A stretch of 64,000 nt of DNA from positions 43,824,464-43,888,463 of the forward strand of contig CM035162.1 in assembly GCA_020205615.1 (NCBI GenBank), read 5' to 3'. Below the pieces are notes generated by a model, which did not search any database, was not told where the DNA came from, and saw only the letters and a list, made by a program, of their open reading frames with translations. This document shows positions 23,093 through 35,025 of the stretch, one piece after another; the stretch's first letter is position 1, and every line of letters starts with the position of its first letter. A program made the translations under genes and the position numbers. The stretch comes from Panax quinquefolius. Lineage: Eukaryota > Streptophyta > Magnoliopsida > Apiales > Araliaceae.

Positions 23093-26000
23093 ATGGATAA
23101 GTTTATAGAATTCGGAAGAAGAGCAATGTTCTACGTTAGGGTTCTTTCTGGATACGAAGAGCGACGAATCCGATCTTACAGACTCCAGGTTCAGCAGCGT
23201 CTGGCTAAGGTATTCTACTTTTCCCCTCACAGAATCACTTCTTTATCTCAATTTCTCTATAACTTTCATATCTGCTCTCTATATGTGTAACCAATGTTCT
23301 AAAAGGCGCTAGGCGGGCGACCGGGGGGCCTAGCGCCTAGGGGGTTTAGGCGGAATTTTTTATTTTAAGACAATTTTAATATTTTATCTTACATTTATCT
23401 AAACAAAATAATAATATAAAGCAAAACAATCTATAATAAAGATAATAAAGGCATTTGCTTAAAGTTCAAACACATATCCATATTGCTAATTTCAAAGTTC
23501 AAACACAAGCATGCAATTGTTCAAAGTTCAAACATATTTTTAACGTATTAGTTTTATTCATAAACAAGATTGCTATTAAATAATAAAATTTAAAATTTCA
23601 AGAATTTAATTCAATATTAAAACTTAAGAAACTAAACATAAATTTAAAAATTATATTGAATTAAGCTAAATATTACAAATGTATCATCATTTATATAATT
23701 TAAAGTTGGTACAAGTTCAAAAAATTACAACTATAATAAAATTATTGATATTGTTCACTTCTTGTTGTGATTTGATATACTACAACCTGTATTATGAATA
23801 TGGTAAATCATTAAAAAAAATATAGCAAAAAGCACTTTTTGGCCACTGTGGTTATAGTGATTTAACGAAATAACCACTGTATTTTTAAAATATTCAATTA
23901 GTCCACCGTGTTTTTTAAAAATATTCAATCAGGCCATTCCGTCTATTTTTCGTAACTGACGTTAAAAAATTTGCTTACGTGGCTTTTTGAAAAAAAAATA
24001 AAAAATAACGTGTTTTGCTGACTGGCTTTTTGAGGTCAAATTTGGAAAAAGTCGGTCAATGCTCTCTCTTTCTTATTCTCTGTAAGACAAAAAAATCCGT
24101 GAATTCATCTCATCCCACTATTTTCGTTCCTTACCCAGAAGTTCTGGGGCAAACTCCTCTCCTTACCCAGAATAGCCTTAGATCCCCATTTCTCCTCCTA
24201 TTTCTCATTTCTCTTTAAACACCATTTTGTTTTTCATCTCACATATCAAAATATCCAGATCCCCTTCTTCCCTCTATTGAAACTAATCATATTATCTCTG
24301 CAATCTACATATACTTAATCATATTCATTTGGAGCCTGAGTCGGTTCGTCATAATCGTTCTGCTCCATCAAGACTTGTCTTCCTTTTTCGCCTCGGGCGA
24401 AAGTACTCGATTGAATGTGATCTCGATGGCGCGAACACCGACAACAAGATAGAGGAGGTTGATTCATGACCCTTCTTCTTCCGAAATATATTTACACCAA
24501 ATGAGGAGGTTTGGCCACGACCCTTCTTCTTGGTCGTCGGTTTATCAGCCGAATGAGGAGGTGGGTTCTTGAAAGAATGGCGAATGGAACGGAGAAGACG
24601 CAAAAAGGGCATAAGAGTGAACAGAGTGAACAAAAAGGGCATAAGAGAAGACACAAAAACGACATCTCCTTCCCTTCCATCAAATCTGATGTGGTTTTAA
24701 TATGAAATTGTTTGGTTAATCGGCTATTTTTTATTTTGATCTGGTGTTGGGTATTGTTCGTAGGATTCTATGGCTTGGGTAGGGCGAATCGGTGGTGGTG
24801 GTGGGTCAATGGATTCGTGGTTTCAATTTTGGTGAGGAAGAAGATGAGCAATGAGGGGTTTGAATTTGAATTAATTAGGAAAAAATGAGGATAAATAATA
24901 TTTTATTTATGTTTGTAATTTGCATTATTTCTTTTTGATATATTATTTGGAATTAATTTTTAAAATAAAATAAAAAATGAATTAAAATATTTATTTTAAT
25001 TTTATTATTATTTTAATTTTTTTTTATCACATAATAATTTTATTATTTTATTTTTTTGTTTGAGAAGAAAAATTATAAAAAAATTCATTAAAAAATATAA
25101 GAAAGGAGTAGATAGGAACATTTGTTATACATACATATTATAAACATTTAGGTAAAGAAAAAGAAAGAAATTAAAATATAAAAATATTTTTATTTCAAAA
25201 AATTTTATAAGTATTTTACAATATAAAAATATTTTTATTTTTATTTTTTTCCAAAAAAGCCACGTAATATTTATTTTTTTTCAAAAAAGCCACATAAGAA
25301 AAGCCATCCAGTCAGCAAATACACGTAATATTTATTTTTTTTCCGAAAAAGTCACGTAGGATATTTTTTAACGTCAGTTACAAAAAATAGACGGAATGGC
25401 CTGATTGAATATTTTTAAAAAACACAGTGGGCTAATTGAATATTTTAAAAACACAGTGGCTATTTCGTTAAATCACTATAACCACAGTGGCCAAAAAGTG
25501 CTTTTTGCCAAAAAAAATATATATATCAAGATCTGGTTTGGATAGTTATTAAAAAAAAAAACTCCGTTTAGACTTCGCCTAATTTCCTGGAGGGATTTTT
25601 TTGTAGCCTTGGACCTAGGTGAGGCGCCAGGGGGGCCTAGCGCCTAGGCGAGGCGCTAAGGGGGGCCTAGCGCCTAGGCGGACCTAGGCGGGGATTTTTA
25701 GAACAATGTGTGTAACATGTTTATCTAATTTTTGGATTAAATGAGTTTGTATGAGTTATGGGCGCACCTTTCTAGGTGAGATTTATGTTGGGTTATTTTT
25801 TATTTTTTGTCACTAGTAAATTTTTTAGTTGTTTATTAGGAAAAGGTTTATTAAGTTTGTTTGGAAGGTTTTGATGATTTAAATTAAGATAATTGAAACA
25901 CATACATAGGGGTGCTCAAAAAATTCGGTTTTTCGGTTTTTTTACCGAACCGGTTGGAACCGGTACCGGCGGTACCGGTTTTTTTCGGTTTCGGTTTTTT

Positions 26001-29000
26001 CGGTACCGGTTTTTCGGTTTTTTTATACTTTTCGGTACCGGTAGCGGTAATAAAAATTTTGAATTCGGTAAAACCGAAAAACCGAAACTCTAATAAATAC
26101 TTAAATTACTTTATTTACTCTCTCTCTCTTAATTCTACAAAGCTTCAACAACTTTTAGTCTTCACTCTCCCTAGTCACTTCTTCTTCAGTCTTCTACCGT
26201 AGTACCCGTTCTCCTCCATTAAAGCTCACCCTGCCTTCTCCCAAATCTCAGCTAGCGCCGGCCGCCGAGCATGCAACACGCAACCAACTGAACCAAGTAC
26301 CAACGTCTCCGACTAGCCGACGGCGACGGTAACTCGTTAGATCTGTGGATCTGTAGTTCTACACTCTGAAATCTGAGATCTGTATACAGTATATAGGTGC
26401 AACTGTGCAAGTGCTGCTAGCTGTGCATCTCGTAGACTCGTACGACTCATAGAATTACTTTCTATAGAATTACTTTCTGTTTGGTCCTTCCCATGCTTTT
26501 GGGGAAACAACTTGTATGATGTTTTTGTAGTACAATGCTTCCTAAAATTCTACTTGAATCAAACTTTTGCCAATCTTTTTGATTACATATATTTGAGAAT
26601 TTTACTGTTAAGACAACTATCAAACACGTTACAAGTAATCACAAAAACTATCTTATAAATATTGTTTTTTATCCTAAAATTCAGATCAAATTGTTATGAC
26701 TTATGAGCCTTCTCTTTTTATCGTTCTCTTATTTGCACTATTGGAATTTGCGAAATTGAAACTCAACTTTTGCATTCATGTGTAAATTCATCAAAAATGG
26801 GACTGAGTTACAAATTGTGAAGTTACAGGCTGTTTTGGTTTGAACTGCTCTTGCAAGCCAGCCCAGTCATCAAAACCGAAAACCACGTAATCTTGCAAGC
26901 CAGCCCAGTCATCAAAACCGAAAACCGAACCGAAAAAACCGGTACCGATTGTGTACCGAACCGGTACCGAAACCGGTAATTCGGTACCGGTTCGGTTTTT
27001 TCGATACCGATTCGGTTTTTTACCGATGAACACCCCTACATATACATATGTATATATGTCGACGCTCAACCTTAAACAAATTCAAGGATAAAATGTTAAG
27101 TTGAATCAGTGTTATTGTGGTTTGTTTCAATACGCAGTACGAATACAAATATGCGGCTACGTATATTTATAGAAGTTCTTATAATTTGGAATTCTATTAG
27201 AATCTAAATGTAATACACCTAAGTTTTATAAAAGATTTTTTGTTGAATCAACAAGTGATTGATTTATAAATAATTAAGTACAAATGTAATGCCTTATCAT
27301 CGAAACCTAAGTTAGAAGAATATTGATATTTTTGCAATTATATTTAAAATAACAAAGGAATTTTTGGTACGCTAAATTTAGAGTATTCGTACTAAGAGTA
27401 CCATGTTTGGGTACGTAAGTACCAATACGCGGTCCGGTAAGTCGATGAGAGTTTATGGTAACTTTGAGTTGAGTGTTTTACAAGAACAGACATGGTGTGG
27501 AAAGATAGTTTGATACTTTGATCAGTTAATAGCATTACCTATTGTTGTCATTGGGAGATAAGAAGGTAGGTACTATGTTGTGATTGCATTAATGCATTCA
27601 GCTTGGTCTTATCCATTTGTAAACATCCTCATCTTGCAAACAATAGGATATTAGTTTCTTGTATAATGCAATCAATTTGGTATTTAAACTAAAAGAAGTG
27701 GTGACCATTGACCAATCAATTATGTTTTCCAGAACCCTTATATTTCACCTTGCAGTACCTTTTGTGCATACATATGCTGGCATTTTGATCTAACACAAAA
27801 AGTTTATCAATTCAAACTTTTTTTGGTACTTATGAGAATGGGGTAGGGTTCTCAGGCATAGGAGATGAATCCATTTCTTACTTTACTTCCTAAAAGCAGA
27901 AATGACTGTAAACACAAATGATAACAGCATGTCCCTATCTGCTTCTCTTAGACTGCATTTAGTAGTAGATTTTATAAATATCTCCACTTGCCTGTCTGTT
28001 CATTGGGTTGCTGGAAGGTTTGGGAAGTTTTGTGCTGATAAGGGTATTATAATTTTATTCATAAATTTGTGGTGAAAATACTCTCGTAACTCAATTGTCG
28101 ACAACTATGAAGCATTGACTCGGACACGACACGATATGCGACACGGAATATTACATTTTCCAAAAAAATAGGACGCTATATTACGTTCAATTATATATAT
28201 ATATATTTAATAATATAAATGTATTTTTTATAATAAATAAATTTAATTGTTAATAGAGCATGACAAAAACTTAAACAAATTTATAACATACCCATTTTAG
28301 GCAGCCAACATGGTCCATATTCCATGACTCCATATACAAATATATAACATATGCTGCCTATACCATATAGTCCGACCTGAAGGAATTAGGTTTAAAAGAT
28401 ACCAATTGCATATGGGTACTCTCAATTAACTTTTATCTTGCAATTTAAGTACTAAAATTTTTATTTTTTTTACGCTAGGCGTGTCCTTTGCGTGTCCAAG
28501 GCGAGTTGGGACGTGTCCGAATTTTAAAAAAGAAAAAGAAAAAGAAAAAAAGGGAATCTCACGGATAAAGGTGTAAACGAGTCGAACAGTGAGCTGCTCG
28601 AATTCAACTCAAAACGTTAAATTCATACTCTAATTCGAATTGTATTTAAAAAATTCTACTCAGATTCGACTTGACTTAAAGATTTATTACTTGAATTCGA
28701 TTCGAATTCAAACTACTCGTGAGCTTCAAATTTAAGTTCGAATTTGAGTCTCCGCATAATAACTAACTTTATAATAAATATAATCATAAATTGATTTTGT
28801 TATTTTACTTAGAAATGAGAAAATATATTTACTATTACACTTTACAAATATAAAATCACAATCACAATTAAAATTAAAATTAAAAATAAAATAATAATAA
28901 TTAATTATCTTAAATTGATTTAGTTTTTCATATATTATAAGAAAATGTATCGAGTATCTAATCGAATCTGTATCAATCGAGTATGTATTGAATCACAATC

Positions 29001-32000
29001 GAGAATTTGAGTAGTTTGAATCTTAAACGAGTCGAGTATAACCTTGCTCAGATTGTACTCATATTTTTATTCGAACTATTTTTTATGCTTAGATTTAGAT
29101 CATATTATTAACGAATTCGAGTCTCGCTCGTATTATTTCGAGTCAAGCCCGAATCGAACCCGAACGGTTTGATTCGTTTACAACCTTACTCACGGACACG
29201 TGTCGGAGGCGTGTCGGAGCGAATTCGTGGGCTTCTAGGACACGTGTCCGTTCTTCCTAGCCCGACATTACGTAGCTGTATTTTTATAGAAAGACATTTG
29301 GTTAGGTGTTCTTCTCATTTTGATGAGTATGCAATTCGCTTCTTATTCTTTATTTCTTTGTCAGGCAGAAGAAAGGAAGGCAGCCCTAAAAAAAATCCCC
29401 GAGCAGGTTATTTTATCAGAGGTGCGGCGCATGGTAGAGGAGATGCAATCTGTAAATAAGAAGCTAGAAGAAATGGTATGTTTTAATTTGCTTTGTTAAT
29501 GTTTGTGCATAATTATTTGTGTAAATTAAACTAGGAACCCCTCTATTTTCGATATGAACAACAGACAGTACCCTTGACATTTGAAAAAATGACAGTCACC
29601 CCCTGAGGTGTGATTCTGTTGCATAATTATTGAACGTACTATTGTGCCCTTATCATAAACAGGTAAACAATATTTCCTTTATTTCAGGTAAAAAATTATT
29701 ATTTAAATTATTTGACAGCTATTATTTAAATTATTATAAAATCATCCTTCCACTTTCTTTTTCCTGCACATTTATGTAAATACAACTGTGCTGCAAAGTC
29801 CTAAATCCATTGCACCAACCACTGCCAACCTCCACCATCAATATTCCATTGTTTGATAGTACCATCAAGACACCATAGCATCCATCACCATCATCGTCTA
29901 GAATGCTGGGAGATATTGTTATCTTTATTGTCTGCATTACTTTCTTCTCTTTTTTCTCTCCCTCTATTGTGTTTTGGTTTGGAATGAATTAAAATTGAGA
30001 AATAAACTTAGATTTCTTTTTCTTCATTTTTTGTAAACCAGGGATGAAATTCTTTAGTCAAAAAGCTTAGAAAGTGGCCCAAATCAATGCTTTACAAAAC
30101 TGATCCCTAGCTATTGGATATTTGATATTGACGACCACAACTTTCATTCCTACTGCTCCGATGAGTAACGCCAGGGCCAGCCAGGCCCGAATTCCTGTTA
30201 ATTACGCTAATTTGTCATCCCTGAGATGGAAGAAATGGTTTAAACGTTAATTTATTTGTATTCATTTTGATGCCATTTTATGCTTATTAGAGGGTTTAAA
30301 CCATTTCTTCCATCTCAGGGATGATTGATTACAGACTAACAACTCAGTATATGATTTTGGGTTTAAATGAATTAGCAAATCATAAAGGGGATTCTTTAAA
30401 AGTACTTTCTTGCCCCTGATATGGGATTTGGTACCAATGACTTGAGGTTATTTATTAAGATTAAACCTAGCAATGTCTCGACTATTTAATAATGGTAATT
30501 AGGGTTTTGGATAGACATTGTGAGAAGAGGAAACATCGAGAGCTAAATAATGGACAAACACCCTTGTAACTTATTTCATTCCGGTGAAGTAAGATCATTT
30601 CTAGAATCTAGGGCTCGTGAACTGTTACCAAAGATTCATCATATCTATAACCATCACATTCTAGTCACTTATATAGAGACTGCTAGTGTGAACCAAATAT
30701 GCTAAAGTGCACCATGAAGTAAGCTACCACCCATGTGCCTAATATTTCTAGAATAATCTACCACGTAACAAGTAAGTCCCTAGATTTACATTATTTGTCC
30801 TACTGGCCCTTCCCCTCAAATGCTTCATGTCCTCGTGGATCTTAAATTTTTATTCACGTGGCATTCCCTTTGGATCAAATAGAAAGTTTTGAAATTTGAT
30901 GCCAATTTTCCCTTCTTACATTTCAGCTGAAGGACTTGAAATTCTCTCGTATTGTAATTGTAATTTATAAAATCCTGTACTGTATTGTAATCAATGGCTA
31001 TCGACTCCAACTGCATCATCCAATTTTTGCTCAAGATCACATCCCCATGCTCAAGTGGATTTTCCTGATTTCATGCAAGAATGATCTTCCTTTAATTTTT
31101 CAAGTATATCTAGGACACCATAAGCTGATGGTAATCTGATTTGTAGAACCAGTAGGTTCTATTGGTTGTAATTTGTAAACTTGTAAATTGGAATCTAGCA
31201 TTTTGGCGTCCTTGTCACTAAGAAAATTTATGGGGGAAGCATGAGAAAGTAAATTTGAGCAATTTTGGTTCTTTAAAAAGGAAAAAAAAGGAAAAAGTAG
31301 TAGAAGAAGAAGCTATTCTAAATTAGGAATTTACTCCTAAAGCAATTTTGTAAAGGAACTCTTTTGAAAAGACTAGTAATCCTGACCTTGTCATATTGGA
31401 TAAACTTGTTGACATTTGCCATAAATATCTTGCTGTTTGCTGGAATATTGTCAAGTTCTGCCAAGATTCATGCAGATTTAAAATGTTGACAAACTTGTCA
31501 ATATGTATATATTAATATATATATCTATGTAGGGGAAAGATGGCTGTGGTCTCCACAGCCGTCTCCATGTGGTCCCTTTTTATTTTAAAGGTAGTTTTGG
31601 CCTAATTTTACTAACGGCACTTTTGTCATTTTACTAACCAAAACGACGTTTTAGTGTGGTCACCACAGCCACACTTTTCTCATTTATTTATGTATTTTTC
31701 ATAAGAAGTCTGCATGTCTTCATATTATTATCACCCTAACCGTGAGAATACTCACTTGAATATCTCTCTAGCAATATCTGTGGTCATAAGTAGTCATTTC
31801 AATATCTACCATAGCAATATCTGTGGTGATAATCATTTGTTTAAGTTCATCTGTGAAGTTGTGGTAAACCGGATGACAGATTGTACTGCTTGAAAAAAGA
31901 AAAGAAAAGGAAATTACCAATAACAAAAAACTAAAAGATGGAATCTTTTAACCAGTATATCTAACTACTTTCCGAGTTTATAAGTTAATCATGAATTATA

Positions 32001-32907
32001 CTTCAGTTCTTCCAAGAAAAAAATAAAGAAGAATTTTTTAGTTCTGTCGCAATAAATTCAAAAGCTTCACCTTGCCTTGTGTACGATCAAAATATTTTGG
32101 TCAAAACCTGTAAGTACCACTGTCATTTAGTCAACTTGTATCATAAATATATTCGGTCTTCTTGGTCACTTGATAGTTGATACTAGTTTAGAAGATGTAA
32201 GATTATTGATTTTGTCCAAAAAAATTCCTTTTTTTTTATTACTAATTCCGTTCCCAGGATAAAACTCTTAGTTGACTTTTTGTGCATATTAAGAAAGAGG
32301 TTAGAATGACAAAATTATCCATATTTAAATTCTCATTTAATTGCATAGTTTTCTGCACATGACTAGAATTGCTCCATAAATGTGTAGAGAATAGAAATAT
32401 GACAATTAGTACTAAATGTATTATAGGCAATAATATCCAAATTATTGTAAAAAATAGATTATTTAAGGTAAGTTGACATTTAACTTGGGACTATCTAAAA
32501 AAGTAATAAAGACTTTTATCCGGAATGGAGGGAATAAAAAAGGAACTTTGTCTCATGTTTAGTGTCTTGGTTCTAAGTAATTAGGATTCAGTGTTCATTT
32601 TTTCTATAAAACATAAATAAATCAAGACTTGGTGCTCAAAGACATGTTTGCCTGTTTGCAGGAGGCTGCCATTGATGACTATTTGAAGCCAATTGATAAG
32701 GAAGCTCAGATGATAATGAAAATGCAACTTGATGGAGAGGAGAAGTCGATGAAGGAGATGATGCAGACAATGCAAAAACAGGCTTTGCTTGAGAAAGCAG
32801 AAGCAGAAGCAGAAGCAGAGAAAATAGCAAATATGCAGAACGCAGAAGTGAAGCCACAAATCCCGGAAAAATCATCCTCCACCACCCCTGGTGCCGAAGT
32901 AAGTTGA
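23093..32907 (+). CDS. Small conserved-looking coiled-coil protein, three exons (host gene)
   Basis: Exons are 23093-23209, 29365-29475 and 32662-32907, all in phase 0 with GT-AG borders (AAG|GTATTC, TTTGTCAG|GCA, ATG|GTATGT, TTGCAG|GAG), giving about 157 residues. Exon 1 reads MDKFIEFGRRAMFYVRVLSG then YEERRIRSYRLQVQQRLAK. Exon 2 reads AEERKAALKKIPEQ, then VRRMVEEMQSVNKKLEEM. Exon 3 reads EAAIDDYLKPIDKEAQ, then a Glu/Lys-rich helix with three AEA repeats and a Ser/Pro tail. The protein is highly charged and should be a long helix or coiled coil; no catalytic motif or signal peptide is seen. Uninterrupted frames, consistent phases and coding-like composition support a live gene. I do not recognise the family, and its role is unknown. 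A donor-like GTAAGT at 32899 means exon 3 could instead splice at 32898 to a further exon (33116 or 33589, both in frame). Confidence 0.8.
23292..25708. mobile_element. hAT-type element with 8-bp TSD TGTGTAAC
   Basis: The ends are CAATGTTCTAAAA (23292) and TTTTAGAACAATG (25708), inverted repeats that match at 12 of 13 bases. TGTGTAAC is duplicated exactly at 23284-23291 and 25709-25716; 8-bp duplications mark hAT elements. Subterminal GCCTAGCGCCTAGG-type GC-rich motifs lie at both ends (23308-23345, 25610-25695). No transposase is encoded. It hosts a nested Mutator-like element at 23825-25509. Confidence 0.88.
23825..25509. mobile_element. Mutator-like element with long TIRs, nested in the hAT element
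   Basis: Inverted repeats of about 180 bp begin GCAAAAAGCACTTTTTGGCC and continue CACTGTGGTTATAGTGATTT, AACGAAATA, GGCCATTCCGTCTATTTTT and GACGTTAAAAAAT. The mirror runs to 25509. AAAAAAAATATA flanks both sides (23813-23824, 25510-25521), a low-complexity but exact duplication. The interior (24040-24870) is GC-richer than its arms and holds several open frames (for example 24349-24654 minus, 24511-24705 plus) without a known domain. It includes a direct repeat ACCCTTCTTCTT (about 24470 and 24518). It may be a Pack-MULE carrying a gene fragment. Confidence 0.8.
25907..27038. mobile_element. hAT-type element with near-perfect 8-bp TSD
   Basis: The ends are TAGGGGTGCTCA and TGAACACCCCTA, as in many hAT MITEs. 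The flanks are CACATACA (25899-25906) and CATATACA (27039-27046), 7 of 8 matching. Both subterminal regions are packed with CGGTTTTT/ACCGGTACCGG words (25920-26090, 26915-27030). A 42-bp direct duplication (CTTGCAAGCCAGCCCAGTCA) lies at 26849-26928. No transposase is present. Confidence 0.82.
28105..29260. mobile_element. Probable DNA transposon with GGACACG-rich ends, split by a MITE
   Basis: The left end CTATGAAGCATTGACTCGGACACGACACG and right end CGTGTCCGTTCTTCCTAG are imperfect inverted repeats rich in GGACACG/CGTGTCC. More GTGTCC motifs flank the inner MITE (28490-28520, 29197-29250). The flanking octamers GTCGACAA and CCCGACAT share only five positions, so the duplication is not proven. 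Confidence 0.45.
28566..29188. mobile_element. hAT-type MITE with exact 8-bp TSD CTCACGGA
   Basis: The ends are TAAAGGTGTAAACGA and TCGTTTACAACCTTA (inverted repeats, two mismatches). CTCACGGA is duplicated exactly at 28558-28565 and 29189-29196. The 623-bp interior is AT-rich with CGAATTCGA-type words and no ORF. It is inserted inside the element at 28105-29260. Confidence 0.85.
30216..30323. repeat. Perfect 30-bp inverted repeat with 48-base loop
   Basis: CATCCCTGAGATGGAAGAAA (arm 30216-30245, ending TGGTTTAAAC) is exactly complementary to 30294-30323 (GTTTAAACCATTTCTTCCATC, ending TCAGGGATG). The arms have no mismatch and the complementarity drops sharply outside them. In the pre-mRNA it would form a 30-bp hairpin. 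It could be a tiny MITE, a recent inverted duplication or a small-RNA precursor; no flanking duplication is obvious. Confidence 0.8.
31532..31681. mobile_element. Small MITE (about 150 bp)
   Basis: GGGGAAAGATGGCTGTGGTC at the left end mirrors GTGGTCACCACAGCCACACTTTTCTC at the right end, giving 25-bp imperfect inverted repeats. The superfamily is uncertain because no clean target duplication is visible. Confidence 0.6.
32245..32534. mobile_element. Stowaway-like MITE with TA duplication
   Basis: The left end ATTCCGTTCCCAGGATAAAACTC and right end GACTTTTATCCGGAATGGAGGGAA are imperfect inverted repeats of the CTCCCTCCGTCCC type. TA flanks both sides (32243-32244, 32535-32536). It resembles the element at 41822-42068 but has lost part of its left end. 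Confidence 0.7.
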
Positions 32908-33115
32908 TTCTATCAAAGCATAAATAGCAGTATATTCAGGACGCAACCCTCCTTTTTTGTTTTTATTTTTCTCCTCTTTTTTTTCGTGGAACCTTTGACA
33001 AGCTTTTATATAACTTTGGTGATTCCAATAACAGAAAATCCACTGTGCCGAGCTTGAATAACATACATAACTTTTCTCTTTCTCTCTTTTTTTTTTTGCT
33101 GTTGTAATATCTCAG

Positions 33116-33250
33116 ATTTTTCTGAATTTGTTGTCACAACCCCAAGGGGCGGGTAAAATGGCAGAGGATTTGAGGAATAACATTGGATCCCCGTACTTGG
33201 GGCCAAACTTGCATACCAAAAAAATATATTATGCTTTGTACTGCTTTTAA
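33116..33250 (+). other. Possible extra 3' exon of the host gene (option a)
   Basis: It is preceded by a strong polypyrimidine tract and acceptor (TTTTTTTTTGCTGTTGTAAT, ATCTCAG). If joined to a donor at 32898 it reads in phase 0 for 44 codons (IFLNLLSQPQGAGKMAEDL, NNIGSPYLGPNLHTKK) to TAA 33248-33250. It competes with the simpler ending at 32907. Confidence 0.35.
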
Positions 33251-33588
33251 GATCTTTCATTTTTGGAAATTGAGGTTTGATCAAAATGAGTTAAAATCTA
33301 ACCTGAGCCATGTTATGTTTATCTTTGGTGCACCTTTATTTAAAGAAAGGTTCATAATTGAGCCTTTTTTTCCCCCTTTCAGTATGATATCTTTGAATTA
33401 TTATTACTTTTTACTTGAATTAATGAATAATCCTGTTTATAATTACATTCATGGTCAAGTGGAATGATAACGTGAATATATATATTTTTATGATTTATTA
33501 TTTATTATCAGTTCACCCCATCTTAAAGATTTTTCTGGTTTCTTGGGTTTTGTTTAATATTGGACTGATTGTAAACATTGAGATATAG

Positions 33589-33813
33589 TTAAGAGGCGTT
33601 GCTGATAATGTAGTTAATGGCACCTTGCCCAGTTCGACTATTCTTGACCATCGTGTAAAGACGAGTAAGGCTAGACTTTATGATGTTAACAGTCTTGATC
33701 AAACACATCTTGGGAAGCTGACACTTTGTCTCTGGCTGGTGCTACTCTTTCTTCTCTTCTGTTTACTCTCTTTAGTTATGAACCATTCCGGTGGCGATTT
33801 ACCAGATAATTGA
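33589..33813 (+). other. Possible membrane-anchored 3' exon (option b) or separate gene remnant
   Basis: After the acceptor GAGATATAG the frame reads LRGVADNVVNGTLPSSTILD, HRVKTSKARLYDVNSLDQTH, then a hydrophobic segment (LTLCLWLVLLFLLFCLLSLV) and a short polar tail NHSGGDLPDN before TGA. It is in phase with the donor at 32898. A single C-terminal membrane helix after a coiled coil would give a tail-anchored protein. It may instead belong to another, degraded gene. Confidence 0.35.
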
Positions 33814-34928
33814 CTATGTTACCTGAAATTTAATCTGGGGGGCACTTTGTCATATCTAAAAACAGCCTTATCCCATTGGATATGCTTATTAAGGCTAAGA
33901 AAGATGGAGGTTCGAGAATCCTTGCAAACGAGCCGAGTTTTACTTGTTCGAATTACAGCCCTACGCCTAGAACTCATTGGTACAATCTGACTTTTTCTTT
34001 CATGAATGTGATCTGGAGAATCTGGACTATCCACCAGGATTTCGATCTGGTGAAATTGTAGGTTTCTGTTAAAGGTATGTAAACGAGTTATTGTTATAGA
34101 AGTGCAATTCTCCTGCCATACAAAATGCAACTTATTCTCATAAGTTTGTCAAATAGTAAGTTGGGAACAAATTCCTGAAATCTGGATTGCGACCATAATT
34201 TGTCAGTCGACCCGCGACCTTACCATAAAATCCAAGTACTTTATTGATGCCGGGCATAATATAAATTCACAGGCACATGCTAAACACACATAAATTTCTC
34301 TAATGCTTGAATTAATATTATTAAAATAAAAAAAACTCTCAAATTCAGCCTACAAGTCGGATTTTGTAGCTTAAAGGTTTCTTTTTAAAATGAAATAAAA
34401 CTCCGTAGATAACTCCCAATAGATAACAAGATCTTATGGTAATAAACTTTCAATAGGTAACAAACTCTTAATAATACTACCATAATTAAAATAAAAGATT
34501 TACTTCCTAATTAAACACTGCTACCAAAAAATAATTAAATAGTAATTATTAAAACCAATCCGACGACTTCTCGAAGTCATGACACCATGAATCTGAACAT
34601 ATCCAAACTCCCGAAGAAGTACGCCAGATATCCGAAGCCGAACATTTGTTTCGAAGTCATATCGCTGAACCCGAAGAAGTCAATGATGAGTCCGATCCCT
34701 CGAAGGCGTCAATGACCACCACGTCTACGACGATCCTCTAACTCATGATACTCTAAGTCCCAGTGGCGAAGCGAGGATTTTAATCCACTGTGGTCAAAAT
34801 TTTGTGATGCTATAAATAATTTGGCGGGGGTTCGGGAGCGCAACTCTTGAGTCAATTTTTTAAGATAATTTTGTGTTTTTTGGCCAGTTGCATATGTAAA
34901 ACATGTATTTTGTTAATATAACAAGTAA

Positions 34929-34934
<6 letters not shown>
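33814..34934. other. Intergenic stretch, nothing firmly recognised
   Basis: 33895-33960 contains GGAGGTTCGAGAATCC, near a tRNA B-box consensus, possibly a SINE trace. 34560-34720 has several CCGAAGAAGT or TCGAAGTCAT words. No gene is supported. Confidence 0.4.

Positions 34935-35013
<79 letters not shown>
34935..35013. repeat. Compound (TA)n(CA)n microsatellite
   Basis: About 60 bases of TA repeats run directly into CACACA repeats, then ACCCACACCCACC. It accounts for the artefactual open frame at 34852-35046. Confidence 0.95.
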
Positions 35014-35025
35014 CCACACCCACCT

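Larger units (their letters stand above)
23210..29364 (+). other. Intron 1 of the host gene (6.2 kb, transposon-filled)
   Basis: About 4.7 kb of the 6,155 bases is assignable to three outer DNA-transposon insertions, two of which contain further insertions. The first begins 82 bases after the donor; the last ends about 100 bases before the acceptor. 27047-28104 shows nothing recognisable beyond AT-rich sequence. Confidence 0.75.
29476..32661 (+). other. Intron 2 of the host gene (3.2 kb)
   Basis: It is bounded by ATG|GTATGT and TTTGCAG|GAG. It contains a perfect 30-bp inverted repeat (30216-30323), a 150-bp MITE (31532-31681) and a Stowaway-like element (32245-32534). The remainder shows nothing recognisable. 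Confidence 0.75.

Noticed and set aside
24349..24705. Overlapping ORFs of about 100 and 64 codons as genes
   Set aside because: They lie inside a Mutator-like element, overlap on both strands and show no domain. They are kept only as possible captured sequence.
32581..32875. Minus-strand ORFs opposite exon 3 of the host gene
   Set aside because: They are shadow frames. The plus frame has matching splice sites and coding-like composition, while the minus frames are low-complexity Leu/Phe/Cys runs.
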